A DNA stretch of 64,000 nucleotides, taken from contig NZ_JAVDWU010000001.1 in NCBI RefSeq assembly GCF_031457455.1, positions 1-64,000 of the forward strand, in the 5' to 3' direction. Below, piece by piece: positions 42,593 through 51,325 of the stretch. Each line of letters opens with the position of its first letter. Positions within the stretch are counted from its first letter, which is position 1. The stretch is from Hydrogenophaga palleronii_A (GTDB lineage Bacteria; Pseudomonadota; Gammaproteobacteria; Burkholderiales; Burkholderiaceae_C). The notes below the pieces were generated by a model. It saw only the letters and a list, made by a program, of their open reading frames with translations. It was not told the origin of the DNA and ran no database searches. The position numbers were made by a program, and so were the translations under genes.

Positions 42593-43120
42593 TCAGCGGC
42601 CTGTTTGCCAGTGGGCCAGACAGGCCTTCTGCATGCCATCAAAGCCCTGTGCAGGCGTCACCGTTGCCGCCTTGGTGAGCTTTTCCCTGGTTGGGATGAC
42701 CTCGGTGTCCGTGTCGGACCTGAGCACGGTGTCGATCAGTTGCCAGTCCAGTGTCCCGCCGTGCTGGCGAGCGGTGACCAGGTGGACGCTGTCGTTGCGA
42801 CCACTGCGGATCGTGAGCACGGCGGTGTCAGCCACCACGGTGCCCACGATGGACAGGTCGCCGCCCTCGTCCAGTCGAGAGAGATTGGGTGTGGCGCCGC
42901 TGTGTGCACCGCAGAGCCTGGAACCCTGCTGCAGCAAGTGAGCCGTAAAGCCACCGCATGCCTGATCGGGCCGTGCCTTGTCGCACCAGGCGACGCTCCA
43001 GGTGCCCGTGAAATGGGCGGGTTCGCCTGCCTGAGTGAATGCGCTGCCCAGCATCAGCAGCGCTCCTGCTGCCGCGTGCCGTAAGCGCATGCCTTGTGTG
43101 TGTTGACAAATCGTGCTCAC
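42593..43120 (-). CDS. Small secreted protein, candidate immunity protein for the lysozyme toxin
   Basis: 175 residues with a signal peptide (hydrophobic AAAGALLMLGSAFTQAG) and a mature domain containing paired cysteines (SVAWCDKARPDQACGG, RLCGAHS, QKACLAHW). No family recognised. I chose GTG 43120 because GGAAGGG lies 5 bases upstream; ATG 43090 keeps the signal peptide but has a poorly spaced site. The position directly upstream of the lysozyme gene, on the same strand, and the periplasmic location are what an immunity protein against a periplasm-acting muramidase would show; this is inference. Confidence 0.65.
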   Translation of the reverse strand: MSTICQHTQGMRLRHAAAGALLMLGSAFTQAGEPAHFTGTWSVAWCDKARPDQACGGFTAHLLQQGSRLCGAHSGATPNLSRLDEGGDLSIVGTVVADTAVLTIRSGRNDSVHLVTARQHGGTLDWQLIDTVLRSDTDTEVIPTREKLTKAATVTPAQGFDGMQKACLAHWQTGR

Positions 43121-43230
43121 GCCATCCCTTCCCTGTGTTTGTTGTGGGGCGATTTTAGGCATGCATGAGGCAGGCTTCCGGGCGCTGGTTGCAACAGGGC
43201 GCAACCAGCGTCCCCAAGTGTGGGGTTGCG

Positions 43231-43866
43231 TCAGTCGTCGCTGTCCACCACCTCGGCTTCGACCTCAATGACGCCCTCGAACAGGTCCATGGCGGTGGAC
43301 GCGACCTGGGCGGTGTCGTAGTAGACGTACGCCCCCACGCCCACCGCGCCCACGATCGGCACCCAGCGTGCCGCGCCTCTGCCCAGGGTGCGCTGCGCGA
43401 GTTTGCTGCCGATGCGGCGCGAGAGGGTGCGGATCAGCAGCGGCGACGCACGCCGCACCACCGTGCGCTGGCCCATGCGCACCACCAGATCGCGCACGCC
43501 CCGCGCAGCGGTGTGCTGGAACAGGCAGTACACCACCTGCTCGGGTGTGAGCGTGTCCTGTTTGCCATACAGCGCGGCGATGTCGGCCACCATCTGCCTC
43601 TGCATCTTCCAGACCCCCATCATCTCGGGCAGGATGGTCAACCAGCCCAACACGCCAGGTGGGAGCGCCAGCGCCCCGGCCGCTAGTGCGGCCTTTGCGG
43701 CGGTGGCATTGGCGCGTTTGCGTGCGTCGTCCAGTGGGGTCTGGCTGCGTTGCTCCTTCGATCTGGGCACTTTGCCCATCACCGACAGCACCGCCTTGGC
43801 GATGAGGCCGGGTTCGGAATCCCCATCAGGGGCAGTGGAAGTGACTGGTTTGCGTTTGGCGGGCAT
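43231..43866 (-). CDS. EcsC family protein
   Basis: 211 residues with a hydrophobic helical core (GALALPPGVLGWLTILPEMMGVWKMQRQM-type run near 90-120, quoted by positions) and KQDTLTPEQVVYCLFQHTA. EcsC-like proteins are membrane-associated and named after the Bacillus ABC-transporter operon but lack a known activity. The ATG at 43866 is preceded by CAGGAG. It may share a transcript with the immunity candidate, 110 bases downstream. Confidence 0.8.
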   Translation of the reverse strand: MPAKRKPVTSTAPDGDSEPGLIAKAVLSVMGKVPRSKEQRSQTPLDDARKRANATAAKAALAAGALALPPGVLGWLTILPEMMGVWKMQRQMVADIAALYGKQDTLTPEQVVYCLFQHTAARGVRDLVVRMGQRTVVRRASPLLIRTLSRRIGSKLAQRTLGRGAARWVPIVGAVGVGAYVYYDTAQVASTAMDLFEGVIEVEAEVVDSDD

Positions 43867-44049
43867 GGCGACTCCTGGCAAGGATGGGTCCGCAGTTCGA
43901 TCCATCTGGTGTGGCGTATGGATGCGGCGCTGACGGAGAAGTGTGCCCTTGATTGTCTGACGCAGCACCAACCCGGGTTCAGATGCCTTGCTCATAATGC
44001 GATGGACGCCTGCTCCATCGCGTGGCAGGTGGTCGCGCAACCCCCCACG

Positions 44050-45003
44050 ATGCACATCATGAACCTCACGCCCGATTCTTACCCCATCGGAACCCCAGGC
44101 CAGCCCTGGGGTGCCACCGAGCTCGCCGAGTGGCGCGCCCGGCAGATGAAACAGCGCAGCTACGCAGCCGACGTGCTCAACGCGATCGATGCGCTGCGTT
44201 CGCGTTTTGATGTGTCGACCTATGGGGAGGTGCGCTACGGCGACGAACACTACCCGTTGATGGCGATCCGTTCGCGCCACTGGCAAGCCGCCAGGCCCTG
44301 TGTGCTGGTCACAGGGGGCGTGCATGGGTATGAGACCAGTGGCGTGCACGGCGCATTGCAGTTTGTCGATCAACATGCCCAGCCGCTTTCCGAAGCGGTC
44401 AACCTGCTGGTGGTGCCTTGCGTGAGCCCATGGTCTTACGAACGCGTCCACCGCTGGAACTTTGATGCCATCGATCCCAACCGCTCGTTTCGCGAGAGCA
44501 GCCCCGCGCAGGAGTCCGTTGCGCTCATGCAGTTGATCGCCTCCCTTGCGGAGCGCTTCACCGCCCACATCGACCTGCACGAGACCACCGACACCGACGA
44601 GTCCGAATACCGTCCGGCGCTGGCTGCACGCGATGGCCTGCCGTTTGAACCCGGCACCATTCCAGACGGTTTCTATCTGGTGGACGACGCCGGGAACCCG
44701 CAGCCGGCGTTCCAGCAGGCCATCATCGCGGCGGTCCAGAAGGTCACCCACATTGCCCCGGCCGATGCCGACGGCCAGATCATTGGTTCCCCCATGGTCG
44801 CGCCCGGCGTGATCCGTTACCCATTCAAATCGCTCGGCCTTTGCGCCGGCGTGACCGGCGCGCGCTACACGACCACCACGGAGGTCTACCCGGACAGCGC
44901 CATCGCCACGCCTGAACAGTGCATCGCGGCCCAGGTGGAAGCGGTGCGTGCAGCGATCGCATTTGTGGTCGCGGCGCAGCGAGCGTCGGCAGACATGTTG
45001 TGA
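44050..45003 (+). CDS. M14 family metallocarboxypeptidase
   Basis: 317 residues with a zinc site of H92-x-x-E95 (GGVHGYETSG) and a later histidine in HIDLHE (about 176), the M14/AstE-like arrangement. The C-terminal glutamate expected in M14 may be in TTTEVYPD. No signal peptide, so it acts in the cytoplasm on a small peptide or amide. ATG 44050 and ATG 44059 are both possible starts. Confidence 0.85.
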   Translation: MHIMNLTPDSYPIGTPGQPWGATELAEWRARQMKQRSYAADVLNAIDALRSRFDVSTYGEVRYGDEHYPLMAIRSRHWQAARPCVLVTGGVHGYETSGVHGALQFVDQHAQPLSEAVNLLVVPCVSPWSYERVHRWNFDAIDPNRSFRESSPAQESVALMQLIASLAERFTAHIDLHETTDTDESEYRPALAARDGLPFEPGTIPDGFYLVDDAGNPQPAFQQAIIAAVQKVTHIAPADADGQIIGSPMVAPGVIRYPFKSLGLCAGVTGARYTTTTEVYPDSAIATPEQCIAAQVEAVRAAIAFVVAAQRASADML

Positions 45004-45088
45004 CATTGCGTTAACCCCGCCTGTGCGGGGCCGAAGGGCTCCGGTGTAGGATGGAAAGCCTCTTTGACTCGAACAAGGTCACGAGGCA

Positions 45089-45967
45089 ATGAACCGCCCC
45101 ACACCCTGGCTACCCATCTCCTTTGTTGCGCTCACGGTGCTGGTCTTCGCGGGCTTTTTTGGCTGGCGGTATTACCAGTCAACCCAAGTACCTGCTGTGG
45201 CCGAGGCACCTGCGCCAGCCGATCCAGCGTCGCAGCCTGCTGCAGAAGCGCCGTCACCAGCCCCTCCTGCGGCAGATGCGCCCGCCGGCATCGAGCACCC
45301 GGTGGAAGAGATGGCGGTAGAGACCGAGAGCGAAGCCGTTGCCCTGCCCGGGCTCGACGAGTCTGACGATCATGTCAGCGGACGGCTCTCTGGCCTGATC
45401 GGCCAGCAGAACGTGCTCACCTTCCTGCAGCTCGACGGATTCGTCAGGCGCGTGGTGGCCACCGTGGACAACCTGCCTCGACAAACGGCACCGTCGGCGG
45501 TCTGGCCCGTCAATCCCTCGCCTCGGCGTTTCATGACGCTGAAGGAGGAGGGGGGTGTTGCAGAAACCATTCACCCCGACAACAGCCAGCGTTACGTGCC
45601 CATCGTGCGCATGGTGGAATCCGTGGACACGGCCCAGGCCGTGGCGGTGTACCGCAGCCTCTACCCCCTGTTTCAGCAGGCCTATGAAGAGCTGGGCTTT
45701 CCGGGTCGTTACTTCAACGACCGCGTGGTGCAGGTGCTCGACCATCTGATTGCCACGCCGGTGCAATCCGGGCCACTGGCCGTCACGCTGCTGGAGGTGA
45801 AGGGCGAGGTGCCATCCACACGCCCGTGGACGCGCTACGAGTTTGCCGACCCGGCGCTGCAGTCCCTGTCGGCGGGGCGAAAGATGCTGCTGCGCACCGG
45901 GCCGGACAACCACCGCCGGCTACAAGCGAAACTCGTGGACCTTCGTCAGCGCATCGCCCGCCGATGA
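45089..45967 (+). CDS. DUF3014 domain membrane-anchored protein
   Basis: 292 residues: one N-terminal membrane segment (about 8-29), an Ala/Pro/Glu-rich linker (35-85) and a DUF3014 domain (about 90-290) with LNFLQLDG-like NVLTFLQLDGFVRRVVATVDNLPR. The domain probably lies in the periplasm; function unknown. The ATG at 45089 has GAGG just upstream. Its stop overlaps the start of the metallopeptidase gene (ATGA), so the two are translationally coupled. Confidence 0.83.
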   Translation: MNRPTPWLPISFVALTVLVFAGFFGWRYYQSTQVPAVAEAPAPADPASQPAAEAPSPAPPAADAPAGIEHPVEEMAVETESEAVALPGLDESDDHVSGRLSGLIGQQNVLTFLQLDGFVRRVVATVDNLPRQTAPSAVWPVNPSPRRFMTLKEEGGVAETIHPDNSQRYVPIVRMVESVDTAQAVAVYRSLYPLFQQAYEELGFPGRYFNDRVVQVLDHLIATPVQSGPLAVTLLEVKGEVPSTRPWTRYEFADPALQSLSAGRKMLLRTGPDNHRRLQAKLVDLRQRIARR

Positions 45968-47145
45968 AAACCTTTCAATGCTCCCATTGCCGCAGCCTGG
46001 TCTTTTTCAACGATCTTGTCTGCCTGAATTGTCAGCACGCCCTCGGGTTCGAACCCCGGTCGCTCACCTTGCTTGCCGTCGCGCCCGTACCAGAGCAGGC
46101 AGAAGACGACGATGCGCAAGCGGCCGATGGGCCGAGCCGCTGGCAGGTGGCGGGTGACCCTGAGTCTGAGCAATCACTGCCGTCTGGCACATTCCGTTTC
46201 TGCCGCAACCACACCGACCACCAGGCCTGCAACTTTCTTGTTGCAGACGACGACCCGGATGCCTACTGCGTGTCGTGCCGCCAGACCCGCATCATTCCCA
46301 ACCTCGACATGCCCGGCAACCTGCAGCGTTGGGCCACCATCGAACACGCCAAGCGACGCCTGTTCTACACACTCGCCAAGCTCGGGCTGGAGGAGGGCGT
46401 GTCAGGCGGTCCCGGCGTGCGAACGCCGGTGTACGAATTTCTGGAAGACATACCGGGTGAACCTCCCGTCATGACAGGCCACGACGACGGGCTCATCACC
46501 ATCAACATCGCCGAGGCAGACGACGCCGAACGCATCCGTCGCCGCATCGATCTGCACGAGCCCTACCGCACGCTGCTCGGCCATCTTCGACACGAGGTCG
46601 GGCATTACTTCTGGGATCAGTTTTTCCAGGATGACCCACAGGCGCTGAACGACTTCCGGGAAGTCTTTGGCGACGAGACACTCGACTATGCGCAGGCGCT
46701 TCAGCAGCACTACCAGCAGCCCAGGGCCGACTGGCAAAGCGCCTTTGTGAGCAGCTACGCCACCTCGCACCCCTGGGAAGACTGGGCCGAGACCTGGGCC
46801 CACTATTTGCACCTCATGGACCTGCTGGAAACCGCAGCCAACTACCAGATGGCGTTCACGCTGAAGAGCCCGGAGGGCCCCTTTGCTGTGCAATGCCTTG
46901 ACCCCTACGAGGCCATGGCCGGGCTCGCTGCCACGCAAGATGCCGCGTCGCCTCCCGCGGCAGGCCTTGTCGAATTGCTCAATCAGGGCATGGGCGTTTC
47001 ACTGGTGCTCAACAGCCTCAACCGCAGCCTGGGCCAGGAAGATGCCTACCCGTTTGCGCTGACCACGCCGGTGCTGAACAAGCTGGAGTTTGTCCACGAG
47101 ATCGTGCAGCGCAAGCGGTCACAGGCTGGCGCGGGCGAGGCCTGA
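45964..47145 (+). CDS. Putative zinc-binding metallopeptidase with N-terminal zinc ribbon
   Basis: 393 residues. An N-terminal zinc ribbon (C6-x2-C9 ... C20-x2-C23) and further FC/YCVSC cysteine pairs (80-105) precede a metallopeptidase domain with H210-E-V-G-H214 and a downstream glutamate in EDWAETWAHY. This matches the uncharacterised Zn-ribbon/Zn-peptidase family (PF10005 type). The substrate is unknown. Coupled to the DUF3014 gene by a 4-base overlap. Confidence 0.86.
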   Translation: MKTFQCSHCRSLVFFNDLVCLNCQHALGFEPRSLTLLAVAPVPEQAEDDDAQAADGPSRWQVAGDPESEQSLPSGTFRFCRNHTDHQACNFLVADDDPDAYCVSCRQTRIIPNLDMPGNLQRWATIEHAKRRLFYTLAKLGLEEGVSGGPGVRTPVYEFLEDIPGEPPVMTGHDDGLITINIAEADDAERIRRRIDLHEPYRTLLGHLRHEVGHYFWDQFFQDDPQALNDFREVFGDETLDYAQALQQHYQQPRADWQSAFVSSYATSHPWEDWAETWAHYLHLMDLLETAANYQMAFTLKSPEGPFAVQCLDPYEAMAGLAATQDAASPPAAGLVELLNQGMGVSLVLNSLNRSLGQEDAYPFALTTPVLNKLEFVHEIVQRKRSQAGAGEA

Positions 47146-47210
47146 GCGCCCAGGCCATTGCCGCATTCAGCCTGGCTTCAGGTTTTCGGGGCCTGCGTTA
47201 CATTGGCGCC

Positions 47211-47903
47211 ATGTCCACACGCCAGCCCGCTCCCCCTCTGGTCCAACAACGCAAACCAACCATTCTGCTCACCGGGTTCGACGCGTTTGGGGGCGCAGAC
47301 CTCAACCCCAGCTGGCTGGCCGTGAAGGCGCTGGGCGGGCGTCAGATCCTGGGGCACAAGGTGGTTGCTGCGCGCCTGCCCACCGTGTATGGCGAGTCGC
47401 TGAAAAGCCTGTACGCGCTGCTTCGACAGCACCGGCCCGCGTTGGTGGTCTGCGTGGGGCAGGCCGGTGGGCGCAGGGCCATCTCACTGGAGCGCGTGGC
47501 CATCAACGTGGACGATGCACCCATCGCAGACAACGCTGGCGCCCAGCCTGTGGACACACCGGTGGTGCATGGAGCACCAGTGGCTTACTTCAGCACCCTG
47601 CCCATCAAGGACATGCTGGTGGCGCTGCAGTCCGAAGGCCTCGCCGCCGAGGTGTCGCAGACGGCAGGCACCTTCGTCTGCAACCACGTGTTCTACGGGC
47701 TGATGCACATGCTCGCCAACAACCGCCTGCTGCGGCGCACGAGAGGCGGCTTCGTGCACGTGCCCTGGTTGCCAGAGCAAGGCACACCGCACATGGTACT
47801 GGAAGACGTTGTCAAAGGCTTGCGTCTGGCGCTGCGTTGCGCGGTTGCGGTTCAGGGCAAGCCTGGGGCTGCAGTGGGCGTGCGGGCGGGTACCACGCAC
47901 TGA
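47211..47903 (+). CDS. pcp: Pyroglutamyl-peptidase I
   Basis: 230-residue C15 cysteine peptidase that removes N-terminal pyroglutamate. The triad is visible: E94 in SLERVAIN, C157 in GTFVCNHVFYG and H183 in GFVHVP; the N-terminal GFDAFGG is the family start. A cytoplasmic enzyme. It begins 65 bases after the metallopeptidase stop, on the same strand. Confidence 0.92.
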   Translation: MSTRQPAPPLVQQRKPTILLTGFDAFGGADLNPSWLAVKALGGRQILGHKVVAARLPTVYGESLKSLYALLRQHRPALVVCVGQAGGRRAISLERVAINVDDAPIADNAGAQPVDTPVVHGAPVAYFSTLPIKDMLVALQSEGLAAEVSQTAGTFVCNHVFYGLMHMLANNRLLRRTRGGFVHVPWLPEQGTPHMVLEDVVKGLRLALRCAVAVQGKPGAAVGVRAGTTH

Positions 47904-47955
47904 AGCGGCTTGGTATGTCAGCATCGCCCGCACCGTACGAACCGGCTGGCGCCAC

Positions 47956-48864
47956 TCAGGCGTTCAGTGCGCGGTGTTCGTGAACCGCCACCGCTCGCGT
48001 GATCTCTGCGCCGAACAGGAAGATCTGGGCCGAGACGTACACCCACACCAGCACGGCCACCAGTGAGCTGGCGGCGCCGTAGCCCCCGTCCACGGCCGTG
48101 GTGCCGATGTACCAGCCAATGGCCCACCGGCTCAACGCAAACAAGGCCGCCGTGATGGCGGCGCCAATCCAGACGTGTCGCCAGGCCACACTCACGCTCG
48201 GAAGAAATCGCAAGAGCACAGCGAAAAGGGCGGCCGACAGGAGCGTGGAAATCACCAGCGCCAGCACACGCATCACGGTGGGCCAGCCGATCAGGTGCGC
48301 TTGCCAGATCGGCTCCAAGGCCGTGAGCGCCGCGTCCAGCGCCAGCGACACCAGCAGCAGGAACCCGATGGCCAGGATGGTGCCGAACGCGGTCAGGCGG
48401 GCCTGCAGCAAGCTCCACCACGGCACCTTTGCGTCGGATTCGCGGTACCAGTCCGTGTCGTGCCACAGCGTGTCGAGCGATGCCCTGAGTTGGGCAAACA
48501 CGGTGGTGGCACCAAACAGCAGTAGGCCCACGCCCACCATCGCGCCCCATCCCCCCTGGTCCTTCTGCTCCACATTGGCCAGCAGCCCCTGCACCGCCGT
48601 GGCACCCTGCGTGCCAATGAGCCCTTCGATCTGGCTGAACAACTCACCGCGTGCCGCTTCTGCACCAAAGACCAGGCCCGCCACGGCGATGGCAACCATC
48701 AACATGGGAGCCAGAGAAAACAGGGTGTAGAAGGCGAGGGCGGCACCGGCCGCGGGTGAGTCATGTCGAAAGAAGCTGCCCACCGCATCCACCACCACGC
48801 GCCAAATGGTGCGCATGAGTGCCTGTGGCCCGGCCTGGGTGGAGCGAACTTCCGCCTGACTCAT
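47956..48864 (-). CDS. YihY/UPF0761 (BrkB-like) inner-membrane protein
   Basis: 302 residues with six predicted membrane segments and the family motifs ALAFYTLFSLAPMLM (about 42-56), GATTVFAQLRASLDTLW and YGAASSLVAVLVWVYVSAQIFLFGAE near the C-terminus (given as about 262-287). The family is wrongly linked with RNase BN in old annotation; its function is unknown. Start ATG 48864. It is convergent with pcp. Confidence 0.88.
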   Translation of the reverse strand: MSQAEVRSTQAGPQALMRTIWRVVVDAVGSFFRHDSPAAGAALAFYTLFSLAPMLMVAIAVAGLVFGAEAARGELFSQIEGLIGTQGATAVQGLLANVEQKDQGGWGAMVGVGLLLFGATTVFAQLRASLDTLWHDTDWYRESDAKVPWWSLLQARLTAFGTILAIGFLLLVSLALDAALTALEPIWQAHLIGWPTVMRVLALVISTLLSAALFAVLLRFLPSVSVAWRHVWIGAAITAALFALSRWAIGWYIGTTAVDGGYGAASSLVAVLVWVYVSAQIFLFGAEITRAVAVHEHRALNA

Positions 48865-48891
48865 GAGTTGATGGCCATGCGCAGATGCGCA

Positions 48892-49170
48892 TCACGACGG
48901 GTTGGCGTTGGGCATGTCATCCACGTCCGGATGGTCATGCAACATCACATTGAGTTCGTCGAATGGGAGTGCCCAGTCCCCATCGTCGGCCCGCCATGCT
49001 TCGGTTAAAAAAGCCAGTTGGGCGTCGGACCAGATCGGCGCTTCCGTGAGGGCTTGTTCAGCGGGCAAAGGCCCATGGCGCGCAACGAACTGGCGGATGT
49101 CGGCGTCTGACGAAGGCAGCCCCAGTTGTTCGAACAGATCGTTCAAGGTTCGATGGGTCGTGGTGTCCAT
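48892..49170 (-). CDS. DUF2789 domain protein
   Basis: 92 residues matching DUF2789: LNDLFEQLGLPSSDADIRQFVARH, then FLTEAWRADDGDWALPFDELN. A small acidic cytoplasmic protein of unknown role, found in gamma- and betaproteobacteria. The ATG at 49170 is preceded by GGAGG. It precedes the YihY gene by 27 bases and may share its transcript. Confidence 0.85.
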   Translation of the reverse strand: MDTTTHRTLNDLFEQLGLPSSDADIRQFVARHGPLPAEQALTEAPIWSDAQLAFLTEAWRADDGDWALPFDELNVMLHDHPDVDDMPNANPS

Positions 49171-49324
49171 GGGGAATCCTCCGGGGTGGTGCCAACTGGC
49201 TGGTGCAAGCGGTAATGTCTGGGACCATGCTCGCAGACGGCGCGCCACTGTGTCATCGGCCGCGAGGTCGAAAGGGTGTAGGACAGTTCCTACGACGCCT
49301 CTTGCCGATGCTAAGCTGACCACC

Positions 49325-49885
49325 ATGGCAACGAACCCTGGCGCACCGCGCGCCACCCGCTTGATCTGTTTCAACAAACCTTATGGCGTGCTGAGTCAGT
49401 TCACCCCCGAAGGCCGTTGGCGCGGGCTCAAGGACTTCATTGACGTCCCTGGCGTGTACGTGGCCGGCAGGCTGGATGCCGACAGTGAAGGACTGCTGCT
49501 GTTGACCAACGACGGTCAGCTGCAAGCCCGCATCAGCCACCCACGCCACAAAATGGAAAAAACCTACTGGGTGCAGGTGGAGGGCACGCCAGACGACGAC
49601 GCGCTGATGGCGTTGCGCCAGGGCGTTCAACTGAGCGATGGACTCACCCGGCCGGCCCGTGCACGCGCGATACCGGAACCAGCCTCGCTCTGGGAGCGCG
49701 ATCCACCGGTGCGCTTTCGCCAGGCCATACCCACCAGCTGGATCGAGCTCGTGATCACGGAAGGCCGCAACCGGCAGGTACGCCGCATGACCGCCGCCAC
49801 AGGCCATCCCACGCTGCGCCTGATTCGCGCGGCCATTGGGCCTCACGCGCTGGAAAGCCTGGTACCTGGGGCCTACCGGGGCTGA
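49325..49885 (+). CDS. rluE: 23S rRNA pseudouridine synthase RluE
   Basis: 186-residue RsuA-type pseudouridine synthase without S4 domain. ICFNKPYGVLSQFT is the N-terminal block, the catalytic aspartate is in GRLDADSEGLLLLTNDG, and EGRNRQVRRMTAATGHPTLRL closes the domain. The lack of S4 and the short length fit RluE, which modifies U2457 of 23S rRNA. Start ATG 49325. Divergent from DUF2789. Confidence 0.9.
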   Translation: MATNPGAPRATRLICFNKPYGVLSQFTPEGRWRGLKDFIDVPGVYVAGRLDADSEGLLLLTNDGQLQARISHPRHKMEKTYWVQVEGTPDDDALMALRQGVQLSDGLTRPARARAIPEPASLWERDPPVRFRQAIPTSWIELVITEGRNRQVRRMTAATGHPTLRLIRAAIGPHALESLVPGAYRG

Positions 49886-49924
49886 GTGGCTGGGCGTTTC
49901 GGGATGATGCTGGGGGCTGGGTTT

Positions 49925-50245
49925 TCAGGCCTGCCACACACCAAAACCGGCCGAGCGCAGGTCGATGCCGATCTCGATCTCCTTGTCCACGGCGTCTTCG
50001 TAGCGCATGGGGTTGAAGCCCTCGTACAGGTCCGGTAGCAGGCGAAGGCCGTATTTCTGCACGTAGGCATTGGCCTGAATGCCGGCCTTGTGCTTGTCAA
50101 AACGAACGTCCGGGTCCAGTCCGGTCATGCCCACATACACGCAGGGCTTTCCACTCACGTAGTCCGGGTTGTTTTTCCTGAACTTGTGCTCCAGCAGCAC
50201 GTCCCGGGACAGCTCGACGACGTAGACGTTGTGATGGCGACTCAT
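49925..50245 (-). CDS. GIY-YIG-like protein
   Basis: 106 residues. NVYVVELS near the start, PCVYVGMTGLDPDVRFDKHKAG next and a glutamate in DKEIEIGIDL correspond to the GIY, YIG, Arg/His and metal-binding Glu elements of the GIY-YIG nuclease fold, though each is divergent. It is a single-domain protein without a DNA-binding addition. Starts inside the end of the LysR gene (ATGA overlap), so the two are one operon. Confidence 0.65.
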   Translation of the reverse strand: MSRHHNVYVVELSRDVLLEHKFRKNNPDYVSGKPCVYVGMTGLDPDVRFDKHKAGIQANAYVQKYGLRLLPDLYEGFNPMRYEDAVDKEIEIGIDLRSAGFGVWQA

Positions 50246-51174
50246 GCTGGTGTGTGTTGATTCGGCATGGGTGCGTGAATGGCCATCAGTTCAATCACCC
50301 AGTCAATGAACACGCGCAGCTTGGCGCTCACGTGCCGGTTCGGTGGGTAGGCCACGTGCATCGGCATGGTGTCGCATTGCCAGCCCTCGAACAAGGGCAC
50401 GAGTTCGCCACGGGCCACGTGTTCTGCGGTCATGTATTGCGGCATCGCGAGAATGCCCATGCCCACCAGACCGGCGGCGAGGTAGGCATTGCCATCGTCC
50501 ACCGCCACCACATACCGGCCTTGTACCTCAATCTGTTCAGCGGCGCCGTGTCGCATGCGGATGGGGAGCGTCTTGCCGCTGCGCGTGCTCAGAAAACCCA
50601 CGACACGGTGGTGGGTGTCGACCAGATCACGGGGGTGCAGCGGCTGGCCGGCCCGCGCCAGATACCCGGGCGCCGCATACACGCCGATGGGCAAGTCGCC
50701 CACGCGGCGGGCCACCAGCGAGGGGTCTGTGATCTCGCCGCCGCGCAGCACGCAGTCCACGTTGTCGCCGATCAGGTTCACCATGCGGTCGCTCACCCCC
50801 ATGTCGAGCTGGATGTCCGGGTAGCGCAGGTGAAACGCGGGCAAGGCCGGCAACATGACCATGCGGGCAAACGGGCTGGGCACATCCACCCGCAGCCTGC
50901 CCTTGGGCGTGGTGGACGCGCTGGAGAGGCCGGTGTCGGCGTCTTCCAGGTCGGCCAGCACGCGCACCACGCGCTCGTAGTAGGCGGCGCCATCTGCGGT
51001 GACCTTCACCTGCCGCGTGGTGCGGTTCAGCAGCTTCACGCGCAGCCGCGCCTCCAGCTGCTGCACCAGTTGCGTCACCGTGGTCTTGCTCATGTGCAGC
51101 GTCTGCGCCGCCTTGGTGAAGCTGCCGGCTTCCACCACGCGGGCGAAGGCCTGCAACGCATCGAACCGGTCCAT
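50242..51174 (-). CDS. LysR family transcriptional regulator
   Basis: 310 residues: HTH at about 5-65 (EAGSFTKAAQTLHMSKTTVTQLV) and the substrate-binding domain of the CrgA-like group (about 90-300). The ATG at 51174 has GGAG upstream. It is divergent from the RidA-like gene, with a 151-base shared promoter region, and co-transcribed with the GIY-YIG-like gene. Target genes are probably the RidA neighbour. Confidence 0.9.
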   Translation of the reverse strand: MDRFDALQAFARVVEAGSFTKAAQTLHMSKTTVTQLVQQLEARLRVKLLNRTTRQVKVTADGAAYYERVVRVLADLEDADTGLSSASTTPKGRLRVDVPSPFARMVMLPALPAFHLRYPDIQLDMGVSDRMVNLIGDNVDCVLRGGEITDPSLVARRVGDLPIGVYAAPGYLARAGQPLHPRDLVDTHHRVVGFLSTRSGKTLPIRMRHGAAEQIEVQGRYVVAVDDGNAYLAAGLVGMGILAMPQYMTAEHVARGELVPLFEGWQCDTMPMHVAYPPNRHVSAKLRVFIDWVIELMAIHAPMPNQHTPA

Positions 51175-51325
51175 CTCTGCTCCTGCTGCGCCCCCCGGCA
51201 CGCCCGGGAGATTGTTTGGAATATCCAAACAGTGATTGTGCGTCCTGCCCGTTTATCTGGCGAACCGGGACGCCTAGAGTCCATATATCCGCAGTCCTCC
51301 CATCCCTTCACTCCAGAGAGTCTTC

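Noticed and set aside
45015..45030. Hairpin CCCCGC-CTGT-GCGGGG after the M14 peptidase gene
   Set aside because: No T-run follows on either strand, so it is not called a terminator.
46043..46060. tRNA T-arm-like sequence GGGTTCGAACCCCGG
   Set aside because: It lies inside the metallopeptidase gene in frame, and no acceptor, D or anticodon arm can be folded around it.
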